From NCBI GenBank assembly GCA_021234155.1, contig JAJEKV010000388.1, positions 62,001 to 126,000 on the forward strand: 64,000 nt of DNA. Direction: 5' to 3'. Made by a program: the position numbers and the translations under genes. The DNA is from Isoetes taiwanensis (Eukaryota > Streptophyta > Lycopodiopsida > Isoetales > Isoetaceae). A model generated the notes under the pieces. The model had not been told where the DNA came from and made no database searches. It saw only the letters and a program-made list of their open reading frames with translations. Within the stretch, counting starts at the first letter, position 1. The number at the start of each line of letters is the position of its first letter. Shown here piece by piece: positions 11,430 to 25,470 of this stretch.

Positions 11430-11590
11430 TGTCTAGTATCATCATTACCGCAAGGTTTTTCCCTTGAAAACCTTTTCGAAGTGGGTTTTTAATCCTAGTA
11501 GTAATGATTGTACTAGCCCATTGTATGGGTCCCATGACCTATTGGTCTCCGTGGACGTTAAAAAAACTATTCTATTCTATTCCTTCATAA
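11430..11590 (+). repeat. LINE family 3' end: conserved UTR and TATTC-type tail
   Basis: The same blocks occur near 878-1030 (inverted), 16752-16900 (inverted) and here: an AAGGTTTT/AAAACCTT pair, GTTTTTAATCCTAGTAGTAA, GGGTCCCAT, GGTCTCCGTGGACGTTAAAAA and then a pentanucleotide repeat. The complementary AAGGTTTTTCCC and GAAAACCTT blocks could fold into a stem-loop just upstream of the tail, of the kind LINE reverse transcriptases often recognise. Confidence 0.75.
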
Positions 11591-12251
11591 GAAATTCCTT
11601 CTGCAAATTCTTAGTAAGCAAAGTTGCCAGTAAATTATTCCCTCGTAGCAAATCAGGCTTATAATCGATTATGAAAGCACATTTCCTTAATCTTATTCCG
11701 CTCTTATAACTGCAAATTAACACATGATCACAAACAATTTCAACATAAAGTATCACAAGAGAGGATGTAGATCAAAGGTTAATTGGCTGCATCTAATTTA
11801 AGCTACAAGCTTATATCATAAAATCAAATCTGCTTTTCAATTTTGGAAACTCAGATCTAGTTTCTGTTTAATTAAAAATTCTAGCAGGAAAACTAACTTT
11901 GTCCACAGGTTCTTGAAGAGACTGGAAATTGTTAATCACTTCTCCACAAACAGGAATTAGTTCAAGACAGTGATTCCTTACTGGCTGACTGCATGTATCT
12001 ATGTTTCTTAAACTTCTAAATTAATCCACTTGGGTTTTGGATTTAAAACTACAAATCTTTATTCCACGGTTTCTAAAGAAGCAGGCAGGTGCTCGATACC
12101 AATTTGACTTTATCACGCAAAACAATAGTCAAGAAATAAGGGAAATAATTACAAATCCACTTTAAGGCCAAAATTCACGACCCAACCAGACTATCCCGAG
12201 CAAGAGAATCTTCGAAAACGCTTGAATATTTGGAATAGGAAAGGCTTAAGG
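11591..12251. other. AT-rich intergenic, nothing recognised
   Basis: No gene or repeat was recognised. Confidence 0.4.
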
Positions 12252-12402
12252 GACGCCTCACATGTCACCGGCAAGTTTTTGCCGGATGTCAAGCCATTGA
12301 CCCGCTCAAGTGTAAACTGCTCCAGCAGTTCGGGGACGAACGGCCCGGCCGTCTCAGATGAGCTACATGTGAATACCTAAAAATTTACATGTGAGGCGCC
12401 TC
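12252..12402. mobile_element. MITE candidate, about 151 bp
   Basis: The two ends share an inverted sequence, CGCCTCACATGT, within about 16-20 bp of imperfect terminal inverted repeat (left 12252-12266, right 12387-12402). TAAGG at 12247-12251 and 12403-12407 forms a possible 5-bp target-site duplication. The interior holds a perfect 7-bp stem-loop (12269-12286) and GC-rich sequence. There is no coding capacity. The superfamily is not assigned. Confidence 0.6.
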
Positions 12403-14055
12403 TAAGGAAAAACAATCTAGCCACTCGAGAAATCCATCCCTAGCAATTCACAAATTTAAGGGGAAATTGGACTTCAGATGGGCTTAAAAGAGGAAATTTG
12501 GAACTCTCCAAGGATTGAAGAATTCTATCCAATTCATTGTCATTCATCACAGCAGCAGTATACAATAGTTTGAAGAATATAGAGGGATAGCCGACCATAG
12601 GGACAATATCGGACTACCCCACAAGCGAGAACATGCATAGGCAAGATAGAAGGATAATGGCGACAACTTCATCGAGGGATAAAAACCTCGCTCTTTCGGG
12701 TTTCGAGAAAACCCTAATGAGAAATGGTCGTAATAGCCTTAAATGGGTTACTGGAGAACAAGAGGGTTGATGGCAAGCGAATCAAGCAGGACCCGAGAAG
12801 GCTAAACCAGAGAGGTGTGAGATGGAGAAGTGCAGGAAATGGGCTGTGGGTGAGCGGAGAAAAAGAACCGGCCCCAAAAACCCAGCGAAATCTGCAAGCA
12901 CCACAAAAGAACCCCTAAAACACCCCGGAAAAGGTTAGAGAAAAACAACATGCCCGGCGGAGAAACCAATTCCCCGCACCAAGAAGGTCCCAAATATGAG
13001 CGAAAAAGAACACAACAAAAAAATAGCATCACCCCTAAGGTGGAAAGCATCACCCAATGGTGGAAACCAATATGTGAAAATATGCGGCACCCTCAAAGTG
13101 AAAACAGATCACCCGCAGTGGAAAAGAATGCTGGTAATCTGATGAAAGTTAAACCCCGATAAGAGCAACACTCAAAGGTGGAGAACAATAATAGTGCATG
13201 AACAACAAATGTAGACAAAAAGACGCAGACTTTACATAATGGGAGGTGGGAAGGGAGGGAAGCACGGAAATAGAAGAAGGAGTCACGCGGTAAGACGCCG
13301 ATAATCGAGTAGAAAGAGGAACGGTCCCCGATATGTGACTCGCCCTTCCAGATAATGCCGATCCGGGTAAACCGGATCGATGCTATACAATAAGTTTAAC
13401 CATAATCTCAGAAGTAAAGAATAGAAAGTAGTAATTGGGAAGTCGTTCTAAGGCATATTGCAGAAGTTGGGCCAGTTTGCTTGATGAATCCGTTTGTGTT
13501 GCTAACGGAAGCTAGAATTCTACCTCCCCTTTCCTATTTTGGTCGCCGAAGTCCTGTAGCTATCCCAATTATTGATCTAAGAATCACTATTCATGCCTAA
13601 GTTTGATACGGGATGCTGCCTGCTGTTGCCGGTGTCCTCTAACTATCTGCTGCTCCCCTCTTCATAAAACCAATGCAAATGCCTTTTGTTTAAAAAGGTT
13701 CGATGTCTTTTTCTTTTAATATTCTTAACTAATAATATAACCATTATGATTTGGCTTAAATATTTGCTTCAAGGCTTTGACGTCTACGTTTTAACTTTCT
13801 TTCCCATTCTCTTGCTCCCATAGCCACTCCCCCGAGCACCACCATATCAGAGTCTATGATGCCAAACTCCTTACTTGCTTCATTTTTATGATGGACAAGA
13901 AGTTTCCAGTTTTCAAAACGATGAGACATTGTTTAGAAATATGAAACACATAGGTTTTACACATGGTATATGATACAAGTTTTGGCATCCTCGCTATCAA
14001 ATGGTATTGTGACATCAATGCGTGAGAGAGGGACATATAGGCTAGAATATATTGC
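12403..14055. other. Intergenic region with degenerate short repeats
   Basis: Between about 13025 and 13190 a motif like CACCC..AGGTGGAAA recurs at uneven spacing. A small perfect hairpin (GATCCGG..CCGGATC) lies at about 13366-13384. No gene was recognised; the short frames at 12724-13162 are motif-free and purine-rich. Confidence 0.4.
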
Positions 14056-15831
<1,776 letters not shown>

Positions 15832-16023
15832 AGCCCTGAGCTTCAAAAGAGAACGAAAGTCCTCCTTTCCTAGACCACTCAAGCCAATTGAAGAGCACGC
15901 TTCACGTCCGGATTTTGTTGGATGGTGGAGAATGTAGTGCAATCTATAAGGATTATCAATCCCTAGCCCTTTAGGACCCTTGGTTGGTTGCCCATTTTTT
16001 CCTCCTGAATATATAATTTGCAT

Positions 16024-16035
16024 GAATATATATTG
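16024..16035 (-). promoter_or_regulatory. Possible TATA box of petH
   Basis: An AATATATATTC block on the minus strand lies about 195 bp upstream of the petH ATG. The position is plausible for a plant gene with a leader, but the transcript start is not visible from sequence and the region is AT-rich. Confidence 0.25.
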
Positions 16036-16259
16036 CAGTATAATTTGATGCGAGTCAAATGCTGATATTGCATTATTTCCTATAATAATTTTCCATTTCC
16101 ATGCATTTAGAAAGTAAAGCCCAATACGCCAATATGTTTACTTCTTCTTAGCAGGCTTGCCTAACCGGAGGTGCACCATTTTGTGCAATTCTAAATTGTC
16201 CGCGTCAACAACCATGCCAGCACACCCACATCAGCCAAACTTAATTGCCTCCATTGGAT

Positions 16260-16302
16260 CTGCCTTCTTTTTTCTTTTTTTTTCTTTTTTTTTTTTTTGG
16301 GA
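16260..16302. repeat. Low-complexity T-rich tract
   Basis: A poly(T)/CT tract (poly(A) on minus) upstream of petH. No attached retrocopy was recognised. Confidence 0.6.
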
Positions 16303-16751
16303 TCTTTGCAAGCAGAAGTTTGCTCATCCAAAATGCGATGACATCTGGAGTAAAGACCCCATGACCGATATAAAAGATCTATGGTAAATGGGTGAGAAAA
16401 TTTTGACCTTTGCATCTCGATGCCAGATGTTGAACCACCAGGCATTTTCTATCATCAACGTTTTCTCAATTCTCGATTCCCAATTTTGCGACCATAGATG
16501 TTTTCCTCTTTCTTTTCGCAATTTCTTCACCTTTGTTTTTTCATGTTACGGTCTAATTTAGAGGCATTTTTGCATAGGATGTTTTGTATGTTGCACTTCC
16601 ATCAAGACCTAGTTGGTACGAGGAGCTATATGCACAAGCCCTAGTTCAAAGAAAGCATTCATATTAGATCCAAGTGATCGCTCTTATTGTTGAAATCCCT
16701 TTATATATTTTTTCCTCGTTGTACATCAATCTGTACTTAAACCTTACTTAA

Positions 16752-18285
16752 GAATAAGATAGAATAGATTTTTAACGTCCAGAAAGACCAAAAGGCTATG
16801 GGACCCATACAATGGCCTAGTACAACCATCATTACTAGGATTAACGAACCCCTACCTCAAAAGGTTTTCAAGGAAAAAACCTTTGCAGTAATGATGATGC
16901 TAGAGAAGCAAGAAAAAAACATAAGTAGGTCATGATGACTACTGAGAGCTCAGTAATTGAAGATGCTCGTCTAGAACCTCCATTATGTATAATGCCAACT
17001 CATGCACAGATGGGGCTCTGAGAAGTTGTGGGAGTATGGAATGGAATGCTAAAGTCAAATAATGACTCCTGACCATCTCAAAAGCTGGGCATCTTAACAA
17101 GTATGGCTTTCATCTTCAATAACCTTTAACCAGCAACATGCATATAATCTCGCTTCTCGGCAATTGCAATCACTCCCATCTACCTGTCTCAATCCGTAGC
17201 TTGTGGAACCCCGTGCGAATTAATGCAATAGCTACAAACTTTTTCCTGGACAAGGAAGCAACCAAATAAGCTTGTGGTCTTGGTGCCAAACTGGGATTTA
17301 TATGTGCATGGTAATGACCAGTTTTAACTTGGACTAAGGTACATGCATCCCACATCTTCAGAGACATGACCGTTGAGATATTGTTGCAAAAGCTCGGGAT
17401 CAGAACTAGCAAGCATCATGTAGTATTCTGGTTGCGCAGACCAGCAGGCGAACCATGCATTACAATTCTCTTTTCAACATCATTTTCAACCATGGCAAGC
17501 GCGAGAAGAGGCTACATATCATCATCCATGTGATGCACCTTGATGATATAGTATAGGTGGCCCTTCATGACAGAATATTGAAGAGACCAAAAATCTGTCT
17601 CTTGTAAAAGAATAGCATAGGCCACCGTAGTTTTGACTCCTAAGCTGTAAGTGAGGAAGGACTTTTGCACCCCTTCCAAGCTCTCCCAAGCACTAGCACT
17701 AATGGCAGGCCCCATACTTCACAACTATACAGTAAAACAAGTTCTACCAAAGCTCGAAACAAGTGGGCTTTCCATGACCAATCATGAATCTCTGCACGAA
17801 AACAATTGTTTTGCATTGCATAGAGTGCTCTTCAGCCAACAATCACATGCTTGGTAAGACACTGTTCTCAAAGTGTGTTCTTACATAACTCTACACCAAG
17901 ATACTTGTAGCTATCTATAACTTCAATTTCGTGGCTGTCGGGCATGTAAATGTTGTTCATAGTAGCAGCGGTATGTGCCATAAACGAAACATTATCAGCA
18001 TACATAAGTTGTTTGATGATATAGTGTTCTAAATGTGGGCCAGTGATCAAGCCATTCTTCCAATTGATCATTTTACAAGCCAAAGAGTGTAGGAGATAGA
18101 GGTTGACCCTGACGTACTCCAATATTGCTAGTGATTTGGGTACCCGATGCCGGAAGCTTAGCAAAGACTTTTATAGAGCCGATAAACTGCATTTTGAAGG
18201 TCTTGTAGAACCCAAGTGCTGGCAAGTGCTGCCAAAGAAGCTCCCGAGGTACTGTATCAAAGGAAGAAAAGACGCATTACATTAA
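16752..18285 (-). mobile_element. 5'-truncated LINE (copy C)
   Basis: Minus-strand copy of the same family as A and B. The tail (GAATA-like, about 16752-16768 on plus) is followed by the shared 3' UTR block, the post-RT region (17170-17715) and part of the reverse transcriptase up to about 18285, where FDTVPRELLWQ marks the truncation. Motif B reads IGVRQGQP or similar in a shifted frame, and the catalytic box is YADN, so the second catalytic Asp has become Asn. It cannot encode an active enzyme. With copy B it flanks petH in opposite orientation. Confidence 0.85.
17868..18285 (-). pseudogene. LINE copy C reverse transcriptase fragment
   Basis: Frame-broken RT palm region containing QLMYADNVSFMAHT and SYKYLGVEL, collinear with copy B 10050-10460. 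It is cut at its N-terminal side by the element's truncation. Confidence 0.8.
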
Positions 18286-18820
18286 AGAGGGACACATGCA
18301 ATTCCCACTTTTTTCGGGAACCCTATTTTTTTAAGGCAAAAAGACGTGCAAATTGTTTTCTGCTCCATTATTGTTTTGAATAAGAGATTTTTTTCCGGTG
18401 TGGAAAAGAAAACTTTAGGGTTACAAATGGCCTCCTTTTCTCGAATGGCGAGTCAAGAAACTAAAAAACACATACAAAACCAATGAAATAATTTACTTTC
18501 TACAAACAAAACAATAGTATTCAATGAATTCTTATTCATAAATAATAGCATCACAATGTAGTTTAAATTGGGACGAAAGTGACCATGGCTGGTCGTCTTT
18601 GTCACAACTCTTACATCCCTCTTCACACCTGAGACCACTTGAGGGAAGAATGGTCATATCACCTTCGGGGTTGTGTAAGCTCTTGTAGCGATGTGAAGAC
18701 GTTGGAAAAACTTACGAGGAGGTATTTCATGGCCCAATCGTTAGCCCATCCAACTGATCTCGCCACTCTCTTGCCACATCCATTCTTAAATGTTCGAGTC
18801 AAAAATGCTTCTTCCCCAGA
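18286..18820. other. Intergenic, nothing recognised
   Basis: No homology was recognised. A minus-strand frame over 18659-18982 lacks known motifs. Confidence 0.4.
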
Positions 18821-18822
18821 CC

Positions 18823-18846
18823 TTTCTCGACTCGTGAATCGAGAAA
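18823..18846. repeat. Perfect hairpin, 8-bp stem
   Basis: TTTCTCGA, an 8-nt loop, then TCGAGAAA. A near copy lies 114 bp away at 18937-18964. Confidence 0.8.
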
Positions 18847-18936
18847 CATAACTCAAAGCAAAAAAGACACATTTATTTCCTTTTTTTTTCCTGTTAATAT
18901 CTTCTCCTTTCTTCTTTTTCTTTTTTCCCCTGAGGG

Positions 18937-18964
18937 CCTTTCTCGACTCGCAAATCGAGAAAGG
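18937..18964. repeat. Perfect hairpin, 10-bp stem
   Basis: CCTTTCTCGA, the loop CTCGCAAA, then TCGAGAAAGG. It shares its core with the hairpin at 18823-18846 and is separated from it by a CT-rich tract. Confidence 0.85.
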
Positions 18965-19069
18965 CAGCTCCCAAAAAAACAAAAAAAAAAAAGGCTAGCA
19001 AAAGGCACACCAGAAAGTTTTGACAAAGTAGACTTTGTTAGGCATTGAACTCGTACGTCGCAAACAGGG

Positions 19070-19690
19070 AATAAATTACTAATCGCATATTTCTTATTAG
19101 CCAGAATGACTTTAGCTAAACTTGCTCGATATTAATCCTAAAACTTTCTGTGGTTTAGCTAAACTCTATAGATTTTTCCTCTCATACTTTCTAGCGTTTA
19201 GCTAAACTAACCCAAACATCATCTCAAAAATTTCTATGGTGTGGCCAACAGAAAATATTAAACCAAATTATTATACTTTTTTTCAATATATTCCACTAAT
19301 TTTAGTCATTTTCTTTGTGAAAACATTCTAAAATAATGCTAACTAGTAAAGTCTAGGACTCAAATTAATTCATAATGCTAGAAACTAAACTACTAGTCAT
19401 ATATTTCATATAAACTAGAATGATGTTAGCTAAACTAGCCCGAAATTCATTCTAGAAGTTTCTATGGTTTAGCTAAATACTACGAAATTTCACGCTCTTA
19501 CTTTCTAGCGTTTGGCTAAAGAGCTCTAGGGTTGGTGGAGTCCCGAAAAAAGTTAAGCTAAAATTATTATTTTTTTCCCAATTTTTTCCATTTACTTTAG
19601 CCAAATTTTTTTGAAAATGTGCTAAAAAATCGCCAAATAGCTAAGTTTAGCCCTTAAATTATTCCATGGTCGCAAATTACTAGTTTTGGT
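19070..19690. repeat. Diverged tandem dimer, about 313-bp unit
   Basis: Two collinear copies (about 19070-19382 and 19383-19690) share blocks such as TTTAGCTAAACT, TTTCTATGGT and TTTCTAGCGTTT. The motif GTTTAGCTAAA recurs within each unit. No coding potential is seen. Confidence 0.65.
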
Positions 19691-20303
19691 ATATTCTTGC
19701 ACTTAGATAATTGTCAATACTAGGTTACTTTGATGCAATGTTAATGTTGTAAGTGGAGTATATTGTATTTTGTGTTCCCATTGTGTTGTATCTAATAAAG
19801 CATATAATTGCATTTTATACATGACCTATATGGGTGGGGTGGATGTCACTAAATATCAGTTTGCGAAATGACAAGGTTGCCATCAATAAACTTTTAACAA
19901 GTTAACAAGATCAGACATGTCTAGAGCAAACACATTGATTGCGATGACATTAGAGACAAAATACGTCTTAGAGAATATTAGAGTGAAACCTTCAAAAACA
20001 ATTCATACAACAAAGTTCAAGCCCTTGAAACAAGGTAGCAACCTCAAAACATCCATATGTTAGCAATAAAGATTGGTCAATTTTATGAATAATCCTTAAC
20101 CATCTTTTTGTAACCTTCTAAATGCATAGCAGTCTCTTTCTTTTCATGGGGTTATATCAAGCAGATGGGATATGTGACTCCACATTGGAGACTTCAAACA
20201 ACAACAAGCTCCTTTTTGAGAGCTCCTTCGTTTCCACGTGTTCACATGAAAATTTGTGTATAATAATTTCGTCCAAATGATGGTATTCGCACATTAGGCT
20301 TCC

Positions 20304-20546
20304 ATGGTGGTTGATTTTGATATTGCTAAGCTAAACCTCTATGATGTGATTTTAGGAATCAAGTGGTTACAAGATGCTCAACCAATCAATTTATGGTCAT
20401 CCCATATTGTTATGCTCAATACACCTAGAAAAACTGTTACTCTCCATGGCATGCCTTATGTAGGGCCTAGAAAATTGTTGTTGTACGCTTTAAGTTTAAT
20501 AAAGACTAGTTATGGTGCGGCGTTCTTAGAACCTAATGCCATTTGA
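20304..20546 (+). pseudogene. Ty3/gypsy protease-region fragment
   Basis: The 80-codon frame contains VVDFDIAKLNLYDVILGIKW, which resembles the distal part of a gypsy aspartic protease (the YDVILGMxWL block). The catalytic D-S/T-G segment would lie upstream and is not recognisable. The fragment ends without joining a reverse transcriptase. It lies on the same strand as the gypsy fragments at 25030 and 31850, so all three may be pieces of one disrupted element. Confidence 0.55.
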
Positions 20547-23500
20547 AGTGGTGGGGGTAAATAGAGGAACTTTTGACATGCAAGTAATTGAGATGAATTA
20601 ATATTCAAAGTTGAGAGCATGTGTTGAATGTGATCTACGCTAGTTGATGAGTTATTATGCTTTTATGTGGTTACGTACATGGCGGTGGATGAGTTTTGTG
20701 GCTTATGTGGCCCTAATTACCTAGGTGCTTGAGGATGTACTTGCTATACATCCTCATTATCATTTTTGGAAGGATAAATGTTGATGATGGATAAGAGTGA
20801 GGAATATGTCTTTGCATTTTGTGTGTCCCAATTGAATGCAATTAGGAGATCCAAAGTTAGTATTCTCACATGAATATGAAATTCTTGGACAAACAATGCG
20901 AGAATCTGGGGTGCATGCAATTGTCTTGACGTTGGATTAATGTCTATTATAAGGTCGCCAAATACGGGTTCATGTAATCTTTCGCTGTTTGATTAATGTT
21001 CTCGGAGAAGGTTGGGCTCAATGATTGTGAAGTATTCGCATTCATTGTAGTGCCCAACCAATACACATGGAGATGAGAAACAACATTCGACATTCCACCT
21101 TGTTGTTCAACCTTGCCATAAAAACAACGACAAAGAAAGCGATTGGTAGAATAGTTATTATCTCATTCATTGTATTCTCAAGGACATGGGCGAAAAATTA
21201 TGATCTTGATGAGGGCTGCAAGCTTGCTAAACATACATTCTCATAGTCCGGTACTATGATGCCTTGTAAAAATAGAAAATCTTGTGTGAGTGCTTTTTAG
21301 CGAGGGTTGCATATCTTTAATGATCACGTTCACGTGCAAATCGAGAATATTTTTTACGCCATGATACCTCTTTTTCAGCTTAATCACGACTAATCTTTAC
21401 ATTATTTTGCCATTTCTTGATCATAGCGTAAATCAACTTATTATGGTGCTTGTCATCATCGCACATCACACATTCGAAATGAGATGGTGTCTTTCAAGCG
21501 TCACGTGTTCTCTACAAAAGAATTATTGAATCTTTTTACCTTGGTCTTGAAGTTGAAATGCATGATTTGCATATCTACAATGGTGATCTGCGATGGGGCC
21601 CGCCTAACCGCCAAAGAAAGTTTGTTGCATGCCATATAAAAATGTCAAAGAAAGCTATTGATTGTAGTTTGAATGAAAAAAAAAAAGACCATCGACCCAC
21701 GGACTTTGAGTAGCAATGTTCTTGCTTGTGCGTTAGTTCGAACAATGATCAATATATATCTGAGAACTCTATGTTCCAAGATTTGCATTCAATGGCCGAT
21801 CTTTTCTATCGGTCAAATATCTTTGTCTCTTGATTGCATCCTCCGGTCATTTAACAATGCCCTAAAGAAAGAACCAAAAATACCAATGGAGCTAAAGCCA
21901 TCCATAAATATTAGAAAACCTACCAAAGTAGGAGCATGAAGTTAGGAAGAGAAGCAAGTCTTGATGATGATGGCGACCTGTATTCTTGGCTTTTTATCTG
22001 CGAAAAGGAAGTCTTGCAGGACACACAAAGGCAACCTAGGTGCTTCATACACGGAGTCTTAGGCAATATTCTCACAAAAAAAAAAGAAAGGTGCATCTTG
22101 AAGAGACACCGCCCAATCTTGCAAGATCTAAAACCACATTATATGAAATAAAGCAGCATAAGAAATGATACAGACAACATAGGGATCTTGAAAAGCTCCA
22201 AACGACCAAATGCCTATCTAGATAGGATGCAGAGGACGTGTTCCAAGATCTGCCTAATCTTAAAACAAAAGAATGCTCTTAAAACAACTTTTAGATGATA
22301 AGATCTTTACCATAACATTAAACCTTCATAGGAAAATGTCTGCAAGTTGGGTTATTCTGCACCAGAGAAGTAGATAAGCCCTGAAGAAGAAAATATAAAG
22401 TGTCAAAATGAAGGGGAAAACTTTACCTGGAAGGGAACTCTTTTGTTGCTGCTCAAACCTACATGAAATCGGCCAATAACAACAATAAGCCAAAACCTGA
22501 AATCGTGCAGATGAAAATCTAGAGCTAAGACAAAATATTTCTGATCTAATATGCAGAATATATTAATGTGCAAGCATCTAATGAGCAGAAACTTAGCTCT
22601 AATCCAAAAGCGAAGCTAAAACCTGTGAAGAAGCACGAACCCAGACATCTTTTCGCTCCTTTTCTCACAAAAGTGGGTTATGAAAATTGGAATATGTGGT
22701 TTGCAAAACTATTTTAGCTGAATCTCCAAAACATTTGGCCCTAATCCAAATCAAGTGAAGCTCTGAATTGATTCAAGGATTGCAAGAGTGGATTAGAAGA
22801 AAAATGTTTTAAACCTAAGAAGTCTATCGATTATCCTTCCTTTGACATATGAAGAAGCATGGATATGGCTTAGGTAGGGTTCTACACCGCTCAACCGGAT
22901 TCCTCCGCCATGTGCCTAAAGGCGTATATGTGTAATTTCAAGGAAAGGATATCCAATCTAGCTCTGTGCACACATTATTTTTTGGGCTACATTAGCATGG
23001 GGTTATTGAGTATCTTTTTCTCTCGAAGGTTTCTAATTCTTAAAGCATGGCCTCGAGTCCTTGCATCATGAAGCTGCATTGAGAGGTCTATGGCGCCCCC
23101 CAATACGAGCATATCGTGATGAAAAGTGATGCCAAGTAATGTTGTTGCTCTAGTTTTAAGTTAACACAAATGTAAAGATCATGATAATGGAATCGAGATA
23201 TAATTTGTACAAAAAGTCACCAACTTACATGAGGTTTTGTTGGTGGAGCAAACTGGTGGATAATTTGATGTAGGTGTGACCAGTGGCAAAGTCTTATGAG
23301 TCGCCACGATGTGATGGAGTGCCACATACTGCATTGCTTGGAAATGGCGAACAAAAGAGGTATCGATCACCACGAAAAACTTTATAATCTTGGTCGAGTA
23401 TTGATTCTAAGGGTTTTGTGTAATCATGTGTTAATGTCCTTGTATAGCGTCCTGGTGAGCCGAATTTGGAATTGCACCACAACAACAAATTGGCCTATCC

Positions 23501-25029
23501 ACGGGGATGCAAAGCACAAAAAGAATAGATATGGGGTTCTTGCCATGTTATGGTTTTGTAATGCACCTTGTGCCCATCCAAAAACAGACTTATCTATATG
23601 GATATAGAAGTAACCTCAAAAGGAAAGATGCAAAAGCTTAAAACACGAAAAAGAAGCTCTTTAACACGATCTATGGAAAATATGGTGAAGGCCTCGGCAA
23701 AATAAAAGGCCATGCACAACAATCTCCACCTACACCTAATTATAAATGCATGTCAAAAAAAGAAAACATAAAGTTGAATCTATTCATTAACCATTTCTAC
23801 ACTTTGGACCATACCGCACAAATGGATATCACAATCACGCTACGTTACGCAACAACGGATGAAAGAATAACTCATTGGAACATACACCGCACAAATGGAT
23901 ATCACAATCGCCACGTTGTCCAATAGCATTATGGAAAGAATAACTATGATAACAAACCTAAAAAACTAATTTATGCTCGGGCGGAGGGAGCACAATAAGT
24001 AATATAACTACTGGAGACATATTTTGGTTGGCTGGCCCGGTCATGATCTATATGTGCTCTTTATACAAATATGCTTGAAAACTAAGGGGACATGCATCTT
24101 CTATTATTGCTCTTGCAATATCCTATTCAGAAATTATAAATGGATTTAAGTTGATCTAAATTGCAGATGAAATTCCTATCGAATGCAGGTGTTCAATCAA
24201 GACCAAAATGGAATAAATCAATAGTGTATTTACTTGCAAATAAAATGCTCAATAAGCTCCAAGATGTCAAAAAATGGAATTTTGACAAATACTTAAAAGC
24301 GTCTAAGGTATCCTATTGAAATGGTCTCTGGTGAATTCCGTCAGAATAAGCTAATCCTCTAAAACAATTACTGGATACCCTATTTTCATCAAATGCACAC
24401 ATCATGATGCAAATAAAAATCAGTATGTATATATTGCAGCTCCAAATCTCTGGATACCCTATTTTCATCAAATGCACACATCATGATGCAAATAAGAATC
24501 AGGAGGTATATATTGGAGTTTCAAATCTTACCATACATAGAGGACAAAATCCAAAATTATGTCAAGAACACGAGAAATAATCAGAGCACTTCGAAACCGA
24601 AGTCTTGGCCGAGGAAAAAGTCGATGATGCAATACCGGTCATGGAATTTCTCAACGAGCATTCAGAAGCGAAAACCTTTGGTAAGCGTGCTCTAGCTCCT
24701 CGAACCGGAGCTTCTTCAATGCTTAATAATTTAGGAGGAGCATCGAGGGTAGTCGAAGAAAACTTTTCGTGCTAAAAGAAGCTGGCACTGAAAAAAAACC
24801 CTTATTTTTACTTCCACGATGCTCCGGACCCTCCGTGAATGGCCCAAACATAATCTATCACCATGCCACCGTAGATGCATGCATGCTCTTTGTGGCATCA
24901 CACCCATGCCCTTTCTCTGGGGATAATTGTGGAGCCAAAATCACAATAAAATATTCTCGATTTTTTGAATTACGATCGAGAAGTTTTCCGGCTGACCAAG
25001 AACCATCAAAATCTTAGGAAATCAACCTA
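20547..25029. other. AT-rich region with no assigned gene
   Basis: No gene was recognised on either strand. It holds the 79-bp tandem repeat at 24371-24528. It also holds a diverged repeat pair at about 23812-23940, where CACCGCACAAATGGATATCA-like text and GAAAGAATAACT recur. Confidence 0.4.
24371..24528. repeat. Tandem duplication, 79-bp unit
   Basis: Units 24371-24449 and 24450-24528. The first 52 bases are identical; the rest has a few substitutions. Confidence 0.85.
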
Positions 25030-25470
25030 AACAAATTTCCAAAAACATTTTTTAAGCCAGGAAAATCCCAAATTAACAAGATTGATAGCTTTTTCTTGAT
25101 GTATCTGTCCGATGATGTGATGGTTAAATCTTGTAAATTAATGGATGTAAACATTGAATTAGATTCAAATGTTAAGCAAGAGTTGCAAAATCCTTTAGAA
25201 AGATTAAGGATGTATTTCTAAAAGAGTTGCCAGAAGAGTCACCTCCTTCTCGTGGCGTTGAGCATGACATTGTGCTTGGGCCAAGAGTCAAGCCAATTGT
25301 ACATGCCCATTATTGTCTTAGTCCTCTAAAGTTAGAGGAAGTTAAATATTAAGTTAAAGAACTTCTAGAAAGAGGATTTTTAAGGCCAAGTGAAGCCCTT
25401 TGCAAGTCCAATTTTACTTGTTACGAAGAAGGACAGAACTATGTGAATTCCAAATTGCTCCTTCAAGCTA
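25030..25470 (+). pseudogene. Ty3/gypsy pre-RT and RT start, frame-broken
   Basis: Across frames this reads the usual sequence before and at the start of gypsy RT: SPSRGVEHDIVL-like at about 25240-25280, then LSPLELEE-like text, LLERGF, and SPILLVTKKD at about 25400-25430. Several single-base frame changes are present. Similarity stops near 25470, just before the catalytic region. Confidence 0.65.

Larger units (their letters stand above)
9790..11590 (+). mobile_element. 5'-truncated LINE (copy B)
   Basis: Same family as copies A and C. It begins abruptly within the reverse transcriptase at about 9790, continues through the palm, thumb and post-RT region, and ends in a 3' UTR followed by TTCTATTCTATTCC (about 11570-11583). 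The 5' truncation and simple-repeat tail are typical of LINE insertion. A 7-bp repeat TCCTTCA at 9772-9778 and about 11581-11587 might be the target-site duplication, but it is short and does not lie exactly at the boundary. Confidence 0.85.

Noticed and set aside
18659-18982. Minus frame of 107 codons
   Set aside because: Covers two hairpins and a CT-rich tract; a Lys run reflects poly(T), not a protein.
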